This document shows, in pieces, positions 55,884 to 64,000 of a DNA stretch of 64,000 nt (positions within the stretch are counted from its first letter, which is position 1; each line of letters opens with the position of its first letter). The stretch comes from Taiwanofungus camphoratus (taxonomy: Eukaryota; Basidiomycota; Agaricomycetes; Polyporales; Taiwanofungaceae), in NCBI GenBank assembly GCA_003999685.1, contig CP021221.1:248001-312000 (forward strand). The letters are read 5' to 3'. Position numbers and translations under genes: made by a program. The notes beneath the pieces were generated by a model, which was not told the DNA's origin, did no database searches, and saw only the letters and a program-made list of their open reading frames with translations.

Positions 55884-57261
55884 CTAAACCTCGGCCTCGG
55901 CATCTTCCTCATCCTGCTCGGACTCACCAGAGGGACCAGGATCGGTAGAGGAGGCGGCGACGCGACGGCGAGGAAGGGGGAGAGAGCTCAAGTCGAGCGG
56001 CGCAGGCGTACGACCGGTTAGGGCGGTTTCGGCACGATAGAGCCCCAAGATGTAGTCTTCGAGACGCATCGCGCGACTCTCGGCCATCGCGCGGTCATAC
56101 CAGAGGCCTTCGACAACGGCTTGATGCGCAGGGGTGAGGCCGTCCAAGTATTCAGCGCCGTTAAGGGCCAGCGAGGCCTCGAGCGACATCGTAGGCGCAG
56201 GGGTCGACTTCGCCTTCTTGGACTCGCGGGCGCGAGGCGGGGACACCTGAGGAGGTTGGCCCGCAGCTAGGGAACGTCTTAACATCAGCAATGTCGCGAT
56301 AACGAGGGCACGAGAAGCCCTACCACGCTTCGAAACGCGCACGCCGCGCTCCTTACCGTCTACGGAGAATCCGCCCCAATAACACCCCTGCGACTCTCGC
56401 AGGCACTTACCACACTTCACGGCGCCCGCGGGGAGTTCGCACTCGAAGTCTGCGGTGTAGGTGCTGCAGCGATCGCACTAGGTAGCAATCATAAGCCGCG
56501 AACGGTCACGAAAAGGACGTGCACTCACCTTCGCATGAGTTCGCCTATGCTCCGCCGCCTTCGCCATGTTAGCCAGGGCTTCGGGCGTCGGAGGAGCCTT
56601 CGCCTTCGCAGTGTCCTTCCCCTGAGCAGGAGGGACCCCTACGAAGACACCCGAACTCGTGGACGAGACGAGTTCGCCGACTTGGCCGCTAGAAACGGAG
56701 GCCATGATCGAGCTGGCCTGGGAAGCCGCGCGAGTAGAAGCTGCTGCCTTGGCCCGAGCTGAGGGACGACGAGTACGCGATGAGGTACGACTAGGGGCCG
56801 GCGAAGGAGCAGAAGACGAAGCCGCAAGTTGGGCAGCACGTTCAAGCGCAGCGCGCTCGGCCGCCTCCACACGAAGTCGTTCGGTCGCGCGGGCAAGTTC
56901 GCGCTGCGCGTCTCGCTCTTGAAGCATAGCGGCGAACTGAGGAAAGCCGGTACGCGCCCACGAGATCCACGACGAGTCCGCGAGAGGGAGGATCGCCGTC
57001 AAACCTTCGACGATGGCGGCCTCTAAAGTAGGATCGGCAGGAGCGTTCGAAGCCTGGGACAGGACCCGCCAGTTACCCTATAACGCAGTAAAGACGATGT
57101 AACGGGCGACCGAGGAGGGTACGTACCACACGACGTCCTAAGTTCCTCGCCCACCGCAAGTAATCTTCGGCCTCCGCTACGCCCTCCGGACGAGAATCGA
57201 GGAGCGCCAGGACGTCGCTGTGAGCTAGGCCAACACCATCAGAGTCCATATCGTCGAACAT
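55884..57261 (-). CDS. antisense spliced gene carried by element B, Zn2Cys6-like cluster protein
   Basis: On the strand opposite to gag-pol, three exons (57127-57261, 56529-57077, 55884-56477) with GT-AG introns of 49 and 51 bp, all in phase 0, give a continuous 425-aa protein starting MFDDMDSDGVGLAHSDVLAL. The second exon encodes a WISWARTGFPQFAAMLQERD region and an Ala/Arg/Glu-rich coiled-coil-like stretch, then a Ser/Ala-rich linker. Exon 3 opens with a six-cysteine array CX2CX8CX8CX2CX6C (CDRCSTY, FECEL, KCGKCLRESQGC), close to the fungal Zn2Cys6 binuclear cluster though with a longer first loop. The rest is basic, then acidic at the C-terminus. A DNA-binding or regulatory role is inferred only from the cysteines. 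The introns show it is expressed from its own promoter, not from the retroelement RNA. Similar antisense zinc-cluster ORFs may be common in Agaricomycete Gypsy elements; that is memory, not checked. Confidence 0.72.
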
Positions 57262-57396
57262 GATGGGGAAGGGAAAGGCAAAAGGGAAGGAGGAGAAAAA
57301 GATAAGAGGCACCCACGATTTAGCTTCTATCAGGATATCGCCCGCTTCGCAGATCGGACGCGATAGGCTACAAATTCCCACGGTCGCGCACACTGA

Positions 57397-57429
57397 CTGA
57401 GGACAGTCAGGATTTCAATAGGGAGGAGG
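57397..57429 (+). repeat. B polypurine tract before the 3' LTR
   Basis: Ends AATAGGGAGGAGG directly before the TG of the 3' LTR, as required for plus-strand priming. A near-copy lies at 46,804-46,836. Confidence 0.8.
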
Positions 57430-59036
57430 TGATGAGTCCCGTAGCCTCCTGGCCCCCGAATCGCGATTTTAGGAGCTTTCTAATCCCCCAACCGACCACT
57501 CTAAGACTCTCCTACAGCCTACGACAGGAGGGATAGGTTCCTATAATATTCCTAACGCCCCCTCTCCTTCCTAAACCCTCCTAACACCCTACGAAGTCTT
57601 GCGAAGTCACACGAGGTGCTACGAGATTTCGAATGCTAGACGCGAAGTCCCTAACTCCTGCTAAGTCCACTATCGGACACTGCCGGCCCTCCCATACTGT
57701 TCCATTGGATCTAGGTCCTATCTACTACGTCACTCATCCCGGGCTTAGCTAAGAAGTCTTAGCTAAGTCTCTCCTAGCTCTTGTGATTGCAGCTACCTCC
57801 GATAGGCTCCGAAACGGTCCGAAGTTCCGGAAGTTGGACTTAGGAAGCCTTGTGCACCCCCATGGGTCTCGATCCTATGCCATAAGGTCATCCTAGGACG
57901 TACCCATATGACCCTCCACCCATTTAGGACACCTCCTGCCCCGATTAGGCCAAGTCCCGCTGCTAAGGACTTCGTGCGCTCTTAGCCCACTAAGATAGGT
58001 GATCACGGCGCATGGCTGCTCTCGGATAGTCATCCCGCCCTCGTGAATGAACTTGGTCACCTTTCTACCGTACGTAGTTCCCCTGTTTCAGTTCCTAATT
58101 AGTTCCTATCCCCCTCGTGTTCACTTCGGAGTCCATGCGTTTTAGTACACATTTCGGACTCGTAAGGATCGCTTCGCGCAAGATTAGTTCACCTCACGTT
58201 CCCCTATTTAGTCAGAGGTAGTTTACTATGTACGAGAGAGACCCCTCAGTGCACGCTTCTCTCTTTGGAATACCAGTTCCCCTGTAGCTCCGATCTCAGG
58301 AAAGCGCCGCGAGTACAACCTTAGGAACGGTCCTAAGGTCCCTAAGTCTCCACCCCAGCTTCGTTTCAGTACCTTTGAACTACGTCTACGCTCGCGATAT
58401 AGCTACGAACTACGTCTACGCTTCCCGAACTACGCACTACCATCTACGAAAGTCGCCGTGACTTCGCACCCTTCAGCACCTTTTATAGCACCTATCCGGT
58501 GGGCCTCCGCCTTAGTTATACCCTTAGGCTCACGTTGCGTTATCCCTACGTCCTACCAATAGCCCTACGACTCGCCCATAGCCTTAGTTACAGGCTATAG
58601 TACAGCTCCCTACGCCCTCGAACTCCCCGACCTCTCCTACAGGTCTCCTACGCTAGCCAGACCTCGCCCACTTCGCTCTAACACACCCCTAAGCCTTACG
58701 CCCTTTAGCTAACTCTAGCTAGAAGGACTTCGCAACATCTACGAAGTCAGCTCGCGCGATTTAGCTAAAACTTCGAAGGACTTCGCAAAACCTCGAAGAA
58801 CTTCGCGTACTTCGGAGGGCCTCGCAAGGCCTTAGGGATAGTATAGCACTTAGGAACAAGATCCTGTTGTGCAGGACCCTTGACCCCTTACTCCCCCACT
58901 TATAAAAACAAGACATACAGGTTTCCCGGTATCATACAGGTTGTAGCTCCTACCCTCACACCTTCACAGTTATCACACTACTCCCAGCCACGTTGCGGAG
59001 CACTCCCTAGGTACCAGGGTCCCCTAGGTCGTATCA
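57430..59036 (+). repeat. B 3' LTR (1,607 bp)
   Basis: Same ends and length as the 5' LTR; nearly identical to it until about 58,385, then visibly diverged to the end. Confidence 0.92.
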
Positions 59037-59406
59037 CCGCTTACACATTCCGTCTTACGCTTACTGATTGCTAATACGGCCCAATGACTCATATCGCCTT
59101 ACTTACGCTTACTCATGCTGATCCTTAGACCACGTGCCATGGTCCGTGCGCAGGGTAGAATACGTATATAAGGCCGTGTACTTTGTAGGTCGGACCTTAA
59201 GTTCGATCTGGTTACCAAGTAGCTAGTTACCACTAGCAATCTCATACTCGTATCTTGCGACCTCTCGCTTCGTACCTGAGTACTCGCTCGACTCTATCGA
59301 CTTCGCCCAGGAGGACATATGCAGTGTCCATAAAGCCTCACTATTATCTCTAGTAGCCAGGTCCTCACGTTCGAGGCTTATCGGTCGTTGATACCAGCTT
59401 GTATCA
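59037..59406 (+). repeat. A1 3' LTR, second part
   Basis: Last 370 bp of the A1 3' LTR, starting with the CCGC TSD copy of B and ending GTATCA; followed by the CTGAA TSD copy of A1. Confidence 0.92.
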
Positions 59407-60451
59407 CTGAAAGGTGTGAAGTCACGGCGACTTTGTGGATTGTAGTGTGTAGTTTGGGAAGCGTAGACGTGGTTCGTAGATATATCGCGAGCGTAGACGT
59501 AGTTCAAAGGTACTGAAATGAAACTGGGGTGGAGACTTAGGGGCCTTAGGACTGTTCCTAAGGTTGTACTTGTGACGCTTTCCTGAGATCGGAGCTACAG
59601 GGGAACTTGTATTTCAAAGAGAGAAGCGTGCACTGAGGGGTCTCTCTTGTACATAGTAAACTACCTCTGACTAAATAGGGGAGTGTGAGGTGAACTATTC
59701 TTGCACGAAGTGATCCTTACGAGTCTGAAATGTGTACTAAAGTGCATGGGCTCCAAAGTGAACATGAGGAGGATAGGAACTAAATAGGAACTGAAACAGG
59801 GGAAATACGTATGGTAGAAAGGTGACCAAGTTCATTCATGAGGGCGGGATGACTATCCGAGAGCAGCCATGCGCCGTGATCAACTATCTTAGTGGGCTAA
59901 GAGCATACGAAGTTCTTAGCAGCAGGACTTGGCCTAATTGGGGTAGGAGGTGTCCTAAATGGGTGGAGGATCATATGGATGCGCCCTAGGATGACCTTAT
60001 GGCATAGGATCGAGACCCATGGGTGCACAAGGCTTTCTAAGTCCAGCTTTCGGAACTTTGGACCGTTTTGGAGCCTATTGGAGGTAGCTGCAATCACAAG
60101 AGCTAGGAGAGACTTAGCTAAGACTTCTTAGCTGAGCCCGGGATGAGTGATGTAATAGGTAGGACCTAGATCCAATAGCACAGTATGGGAGGGCCGGCAG
60201 TGTCCGATAGTGGACTTAGCAGGAGTTAGAGACTTCGTGGCTAGCATTCGAAACCTTGTAGCATCTTGTGTGACTTCGCAAGACTTCGTCAGGTGTTAGA
60301 AGGGTTTAGGAAGGAAAGGAGGCGTTAGGAATATTATAGGAACCTATCCCACCTGTCGTAGGCTGTAGAAGAGTCTTATAATGGTCGGTTGGGGGATTAG
60401 AAAGCTCCTAAAACCGCGATTTGGGGCCCAGGAGGCTACGGGACTTATCAC

Positions 60452-60455
60452 CGGT
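60452..60455. repeat. right 4-bp TSD (CCGG) of solo B LTR
   Basis: Second copy of CCGG; beyond it the LINE resumes. Confidence 0.8.
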
Positions 60456-61831
60456 GCAATATAAACCCCAGATAGGATCGGGGATAGCCTTGAGCCCTGA
60501 CCAACTCCGATATCAAAGTCAGATGAATCGGTCAAGGTGCCATTGAACAGGAATCGGGTTTTTTGCCCGATCAAGTAATTTGCCATGAAATTACAGAGCT
60601 TGCTATTGAAGCCCTGCTTTCGCATGATTCCTACCAGTGCATCATGGTTGATGGACGGGTAAAACTGTGACACATTGAGCAACAGCACCGATGGGATAAG
60701 GTCTTGTGCCCATGCCTCTTTGACATTATGCACAAGCTGGATGCCAGCATCGGTGGTGCTATGCTGTATAGCCCCACCGAACTGGCATGGATGTAGGATT
60801 CCCCACTTCTGGGCATCCCACTGCATGCGCTTGGCAATGATCTTTTCGAACAATTTGCCAAAGCAGTTCAGCAAGCAGATAGGCCTGTAGGCCTTTGCTA
60901 GCGTATAGTCTGGTTTGTTCGGTTTGGGCAAAACCACCGTAACAGACCGCTTGAAGACGCTCGGATAAACCTCGAAATCGAGGCAAGCGTTATAGTACGC
61001 ATGCAGCCACTGCTGCACATGTATACCGAGATCAGTCTCGATGCCCCCTTCGGAGCGCTCGATCCGATCCACCAACCATTTAATCCACATCCAGTTCACG
61101 TGATCAGGACCGGGTGCAGATGTATTGCTAGTGGATTTGAGATTCTCACGAATTTCAAACTCACTAATGTCTGGTAGAGTCAATTCCTCCCTTTGAGGAA
61201 TTTCTTCTACAAATGACAGATCCACCAGCCGTGGGTTGGCAGGTGTGAACTGAGCTTGAAAGGCACGACTGAGATCAGCTGCACTTTGGACTGGCGCACC
61301 ATCAGCTTGACGCAGCTGAATGGTGGCCTCTTGTCGTCTCGGTTTTGTCCAGATGACAAAGTCTGAGATCAGTTGGGGATTGGATTCATCCATGATTCGA
61401 TCAAAGTGTGCTCGCTTTGCTCGCTTTGTGGCAAGACGAAGTGTTGCACATTGTTTGTGCCGTTCGGACCGAAGTTCAGCAGCAACATCATATGCATCTG
61501 CAGTGACCTGAGCTCCAGGTCCCAATTGATGACGTAAGTATCGATACTGCCCAGACACCGCACTAAGGCGGTGCTGGGTGTTCACAAGCTTAGTGGCCAC
61601 GTGGGAGCATGCAGCATCCCACCACGACTTTGAGCGTTTGGATGGACGTTTCACTGATGAATACTCCATCCATAGTCTTTGAAGGTCTCGCTCAAGGCGG
61701 TCCCCCATCCGTTCTACACCTTGGGCACTGCTGAAATGTGTAGGGTAATCAGCGAACAGTTTCGCTGTTGCTGTCACAAATTGTTGGGCCGTGTCACCGG
61801 TGCTGTTACAAGGCGGTAATGGTGCGAACAT
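60456..61831 (-). pseudogene. LINE: N-terminal part of reverse transcriptase
   Basis: Open stretch with LINE RT motifs: SAPGPDHVNWMWIKWL, VVLPKPNKPDYTLAKAYRPI, QFGGAIQHSTTDAG and SVLLLNVSQFYPSINH. In active enzymes the last motif has Asp where Asn stands here, so motif A is also inactivated. Upstream is the connector with WWDAACSHVATKL. It stops at the LTR junction and continues at 32,569. Confidence 0.88.
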
Positions 61832-62346
61832 ACATTTTCATTTCTCTTCACTATACCGGACTAGTGGATTGTGTACACTTACAATTATCACCATTATTCC
61901 TGACGGGCTGACCGTCACCCACTTAGTTATGGACTGTTCCTCAGAAGGGACCACTCGGGCCTCTGACTTATGGATGCTTAGGTGCTGGTACCCGTGGGAG
62001 TGAGGGCTGGCTTGCCCTAAACCCACTATAGTACTTAAGGGGTTGGCTCACTGCGGAGCACCCCAATCTTGTCCTCCTTAGTTACACCGTGTACTTTGGT
62101 GCCGTTGTTACCATTTGTACTTTACAACTGGGCTTAGGCCCCTATACCTTCGTCTATTCAATGGGTCGCCTTAAGACCATCTATATCCTTGTGACTACAC
62201 TAGGACTTAGGCTGTGACTTAGCCCGCAACTCTCTTGAGACCGTTGGGCTAGCGGTTGAAGACTTAGACATGTACTCATCATCAGCCGGGCTGACTCCTC
62301 GTCTGCACTTCACGCCTGACTACTCAACAACTCCCCATCACGGTAG
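61832..62346 (-). other. non-coding spacer inside the LINE between endonuclease and RT
   Basis: About 515 bp without an open frame on the LINE strand. In related elements endonuclease and RT are joined by a shorter coding linker. It may be decayed linker or a small insertion such as a SINE or solo element; I found no clear TSD or terminal repeat. Confidence 0.4.
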
Positions 62347-63798
62347 TCACCTATGGGTGTAGACTCCCCCGTAACAGGTGCGAGGTATACCCCGCACCGG
62401 TTCTGGCTCGACTTCAATCGGCATCTCCCATCGCAGGACCGCATGGTCGCTGTTATGGCAATGTGACATGAGTACATGAAGGTCTTGGCCTTCATAGTAC
62501 ACTGGGTCGATCCACACCAAGTCAATGACTCCAGGCATGAGAGCAATGTTGTGGGAATGCCAAGTGACTGGACCGTCCTGGGCATTCAGTAATACTAGAT
62601 TGAGTTTTGCCTGGGCCAACTCGATAAGGCGATTAGAATCAGCGTAGTGCGGAGGCCGCACTTGAGATCCCGCAGCACATGCATCCCACAATGGGTGGCA
62701 GAGATTGAAATCTCCACATATGCACGCAATGGGTGGAATCGCGTGGACACGTGTTTCCAAATATCTGACAGCATCAAATGTGTTGCTATCGTTGTACATG
62801 TTCAGGACATTAAAGTCCCCGGACAGAAGCTTAAGCACTACCAAAAGGCAATCCTTATGGGAGATGCTATGGGTGACAACTTGTGGAGAGGCCGAAGCCC
62901 ACCGCTTGTTGACATACACTGTGACCCGGGAATCTTTCGATGCCCCGAGGCACTTGAACGAGGCATGGGCAGACGTATTCTCATACGCCTCCCCATCCCG
63001 TGACTTAGCTGAGGCCACATCCTTGATGTGGCCCCAGAAGATCTTCTGGATGCAGACAATGTCAGCATCTCTATGTCTCTCAAGTAGAATGCTCATATTC
63101 TCCGCAGATTTCTGAACATTTGCACTTATGCATGTGAGTACAGATCTAGTAGGCTCGTCTCGCAGATTGTCACCATCGGCCATAGGGCTGGGCGTACGTG
63201 AGGGGTCCGCTTCCACCATCATGGGGGAATCGGGCCGTTCAGTAGATTGTGAGGCCGGCGGAGTTCCAATTGGTGGGGCCGAAGCACCGTCGAAAAAATC
63301 CGGTTCACGCGAGAATACATCAGGCCCACTAGAGGCTGGTGTTACAGGGCTCAAGCCAGGGTGCAACGCACTACCAGCGTGGGCAAGGGGCATGGGTACA
63401 GCAAGGCTGTCCCCAGCATAATTGGTTTCGTCGCCCCCTCCCCTATAGGGAGAGGGCCTACTACGAAGACATTGTGAATCCTCTGGCACTATGTCCAGTG
63501 ATTCAAAGAGAGGACCTCCCGAGAGGGAGGAACTCGAAGTGGATCTCTCCCCATACAAGGGTGAGATCAAAGGTGTGTCCAGAGGACGAGAGCTTGGATA
63601 ATCCGAGTCGGTTTGAGTGCGATGAGCAGGGCAGCCGCCATGCACCGACATCGCACTCGACGAGGAGGGTGCACCATCAGTCCTTAGACCAACAGCGGCT
63701 ATAGGGGCACCAGTAGGGGAAGGAAAGGAGAGGATACAAGGAGATTTAGACATGCTGGGCACGAGCGCTAAATTGAGATGGTGGTGGTACTGGTTCAA
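62347..63798 (-). pseudogene. LINE: N-terminal region and apurinic-type endonuclease
   Basis: 483-aa open frame. The first 220 residues are Ser/Pro-rich and disordered. The endonuclease follows with ISANVQKSAENM, then CIQKIFW where the usual catalytic motif is QE-x-x-W (the Glu is replaced by Lys), ACICGDFNLCHPLWD and NSDHAVL. The change at the QE motif suggests a dead nuclease. The frame ends at 62,347, before the RT. Confidence 0.85.
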
Positions 63799-63806
63799 GA
63801 AGCAGC

Positions 63807-63822
63807 GTCTGCTTCATGACTC
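63807..63822. repeat. right copy of 16-bp LINE target-site duplication
   Basis: GTCTGCTTCATGACTC, identical to 29,997-30,012. Host sequence resumes at 63,823; the remaining 178 bp to the edge show no gene. Confidence 0.93.
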
Positions 63823-64000
63823 GCCGATACGCAGGTCCGAACTAGCGACGACGTGGGCTTCGACTTGTGTACACTACTGCACTTTCATGTCGAGTGGAGC
63901 TTGTGTTACCTTGTTCAGCCGTTCAAAGCATCGTGTTCCCTGCATTCTGGATCTATCAGGCGAGCCATTTTTAACTCATTTTCTCCCGGTAACGAAATCA

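Larger units (their letters stand above)
39886..59036 (+). mobile_element. Ty3/Gypsy family B element, integrase region split by A2
   Basis: LTR retrotransposon in plus orientation with 1,607-bp LTRs at both ends. Its own sequence is 39,886-47,192 and 54,263-59,036, about 12.1 kb. Parts: gag-protease ORF, a pol ORF with RT, RNase H and integrase, then about 2.2 kb with an antisense gene, a polypurine tract and the 3' LTR. The RT active site reads YIDD rather than YMDD. Apart from the A2 insertion it looks whole. The LTRs differ unevenly: almost none in the first 950 bp and about 5% in the last 650 bp. Confidence 0.92.
33204..59406 (+). mobile_element. Ty3/Gypsy chromovirus A1, its 3' LTR split by element B
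   Basis: LTR retrotransposon in plus orientation. Its own sequence is 33,204-39,885 and 59,037-59,406, about 7.05 kb. Parts: 5' LTR, gag, pol with protease, reverse transcriptase, RNase H, integrase and C-terminal chromodomain, a small zinc-knuckle ORF3, a G-rich tract, and a 3' LTR cut in two by element B. The two LTRs differ at about five transitions over some 545 bp, near 1%, so it is fairly young but clearly older than A2. It carries about one break, in gag, besides the insertion; pol is open throughout. Confidence 0.93.
32570..60451 (-). mobile_element. reversed solo LTR of Gypsy family B, split by element A1
   Basis: Two pieces, 32,570-33,203 and 59,412-60,451 (about 1.67 kb together), match the LTR of family B in reverse orientation, starting TGATACGACC and ending TTATCA. 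No internal region of B belongs to this insertion, so it is a solo LTR, the usual product of recombination between two LTRs. It sits in the LINE reverse transcriptase with a 4-bp TSD. It differs from the LTRs of the full B copy at many sites and is older. Confidence 0.87.
30013..63806 (-). mobile_element. LINE (non-LTR retrotransposon, Tad-like), split by nested LTR elements
   Basis: Minus-strand non-LTR element whose own sequence lies in 60,456-63,806 (5' part) and 30,013-32,569 (3' part), about 5.9 kb in all; everything between is later insertion. The 3' end is a 16-A tail (poly-T at 30,013-30,028), and both ends are flanked by a perfect 16-bp TSD, as expected for target-primed reverse transcription. 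Order: apurinic-type endonuclease (62.3-63.1 kb), reverse transcriptase (60.5-61.8 kb and 32.0-32.57 kb), RNase H (31.0-31.5 kb) and a C-terminal zinc-knuckle-like tail. No ORF1 is present, so it is probably 5'-truncated. It is dead: catalytic residues of the endonuclease and polymerase are changed and the frame is broken at several points. Confidence 0.92.

Noticed and set aside
29997-63822. A giant Starship or Polinton-like element
   Set aside because: No tyrosine recombinase, protein-primed polymerase or capsid genes are present; all content is explained by one LINE and nested LTR elements with matching TSDs.
1-64000. CRISPR arrays, operons, bacterial ribosome-binding sites
   Set aside because: No spaced direct repeats; the introns, retroelements and gene set are eukaryotic.

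Overview
The window looks like nuclear DNA of a basidiomycete fungus (Agaricomycetes, possibly Polyporales). Genes are dense and cut by many 45-80 bp GT-AG introns with CTAAC-like branch sites, the proteins resemble basidiomycete orthologues, and the right half is filled with fungal LTR and non-LTR retroelements. All calls come from reading the sequence; no search was run.

Left half (1-29 kb), host genes: the 5' end of RNA14 (pre-mRNA cleavage factor, minus); a GH85 endo-beta-N-acetylglucosaminidase (plus); a YTA7/Abo1/ATAD2-type AAA-bromodomain ATPase (minus); an HRP1-like two-RRM protein (minus); a small protein of unknown function (plus); PDX2/SNO glutaminase of vitamin B6 synthesis (plus); a secreted S10 serine carboxypeptidase with 17 exons (plus); an acidic protein of unknown function (plus); two tandem short-chain dehydrogenases with matching nine-exon structures (plus); and an NLR-like NACHT-ankyrin protein (minus).

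Right half (29,997-63,822), one nested transposon block: a minus-strand LINE, with a poly(A) tail and a perfect 16-bp target-site duplication (TSD), is split by a reversed solo LTR of Ty3/Gypsy family B (TSD CCGG). That LTR is split by chromovirus A1 (TSD CTGAA). The 3' LTR of A1 is split by a full family B element (TSD CCGC). The integrase region of B is split by a reversed chromovirus A2 (TSD GCCAC) that looks whole and very young. Every junction can be read, so the insertion order is LINE, solo B LTR, A1, B, A2. Without the block, 29,996 and the sequence after 63,822 would be joined through one copy of the 16-bp target.

Most notable points: a spliced, intact antisense gene with a Zn2Cys6-like cysteine cluster carried by element B; a second internal copy of B's polypurine tract; mosaic divergence between B's LTRs; a zinc-knuckle ORF3 overlapping pol by ATGA in both A elements; four GC-AG introns in two nearby host genes; and a long intron of the GH85 gene that holds an antisense, apparently spliced ORF.
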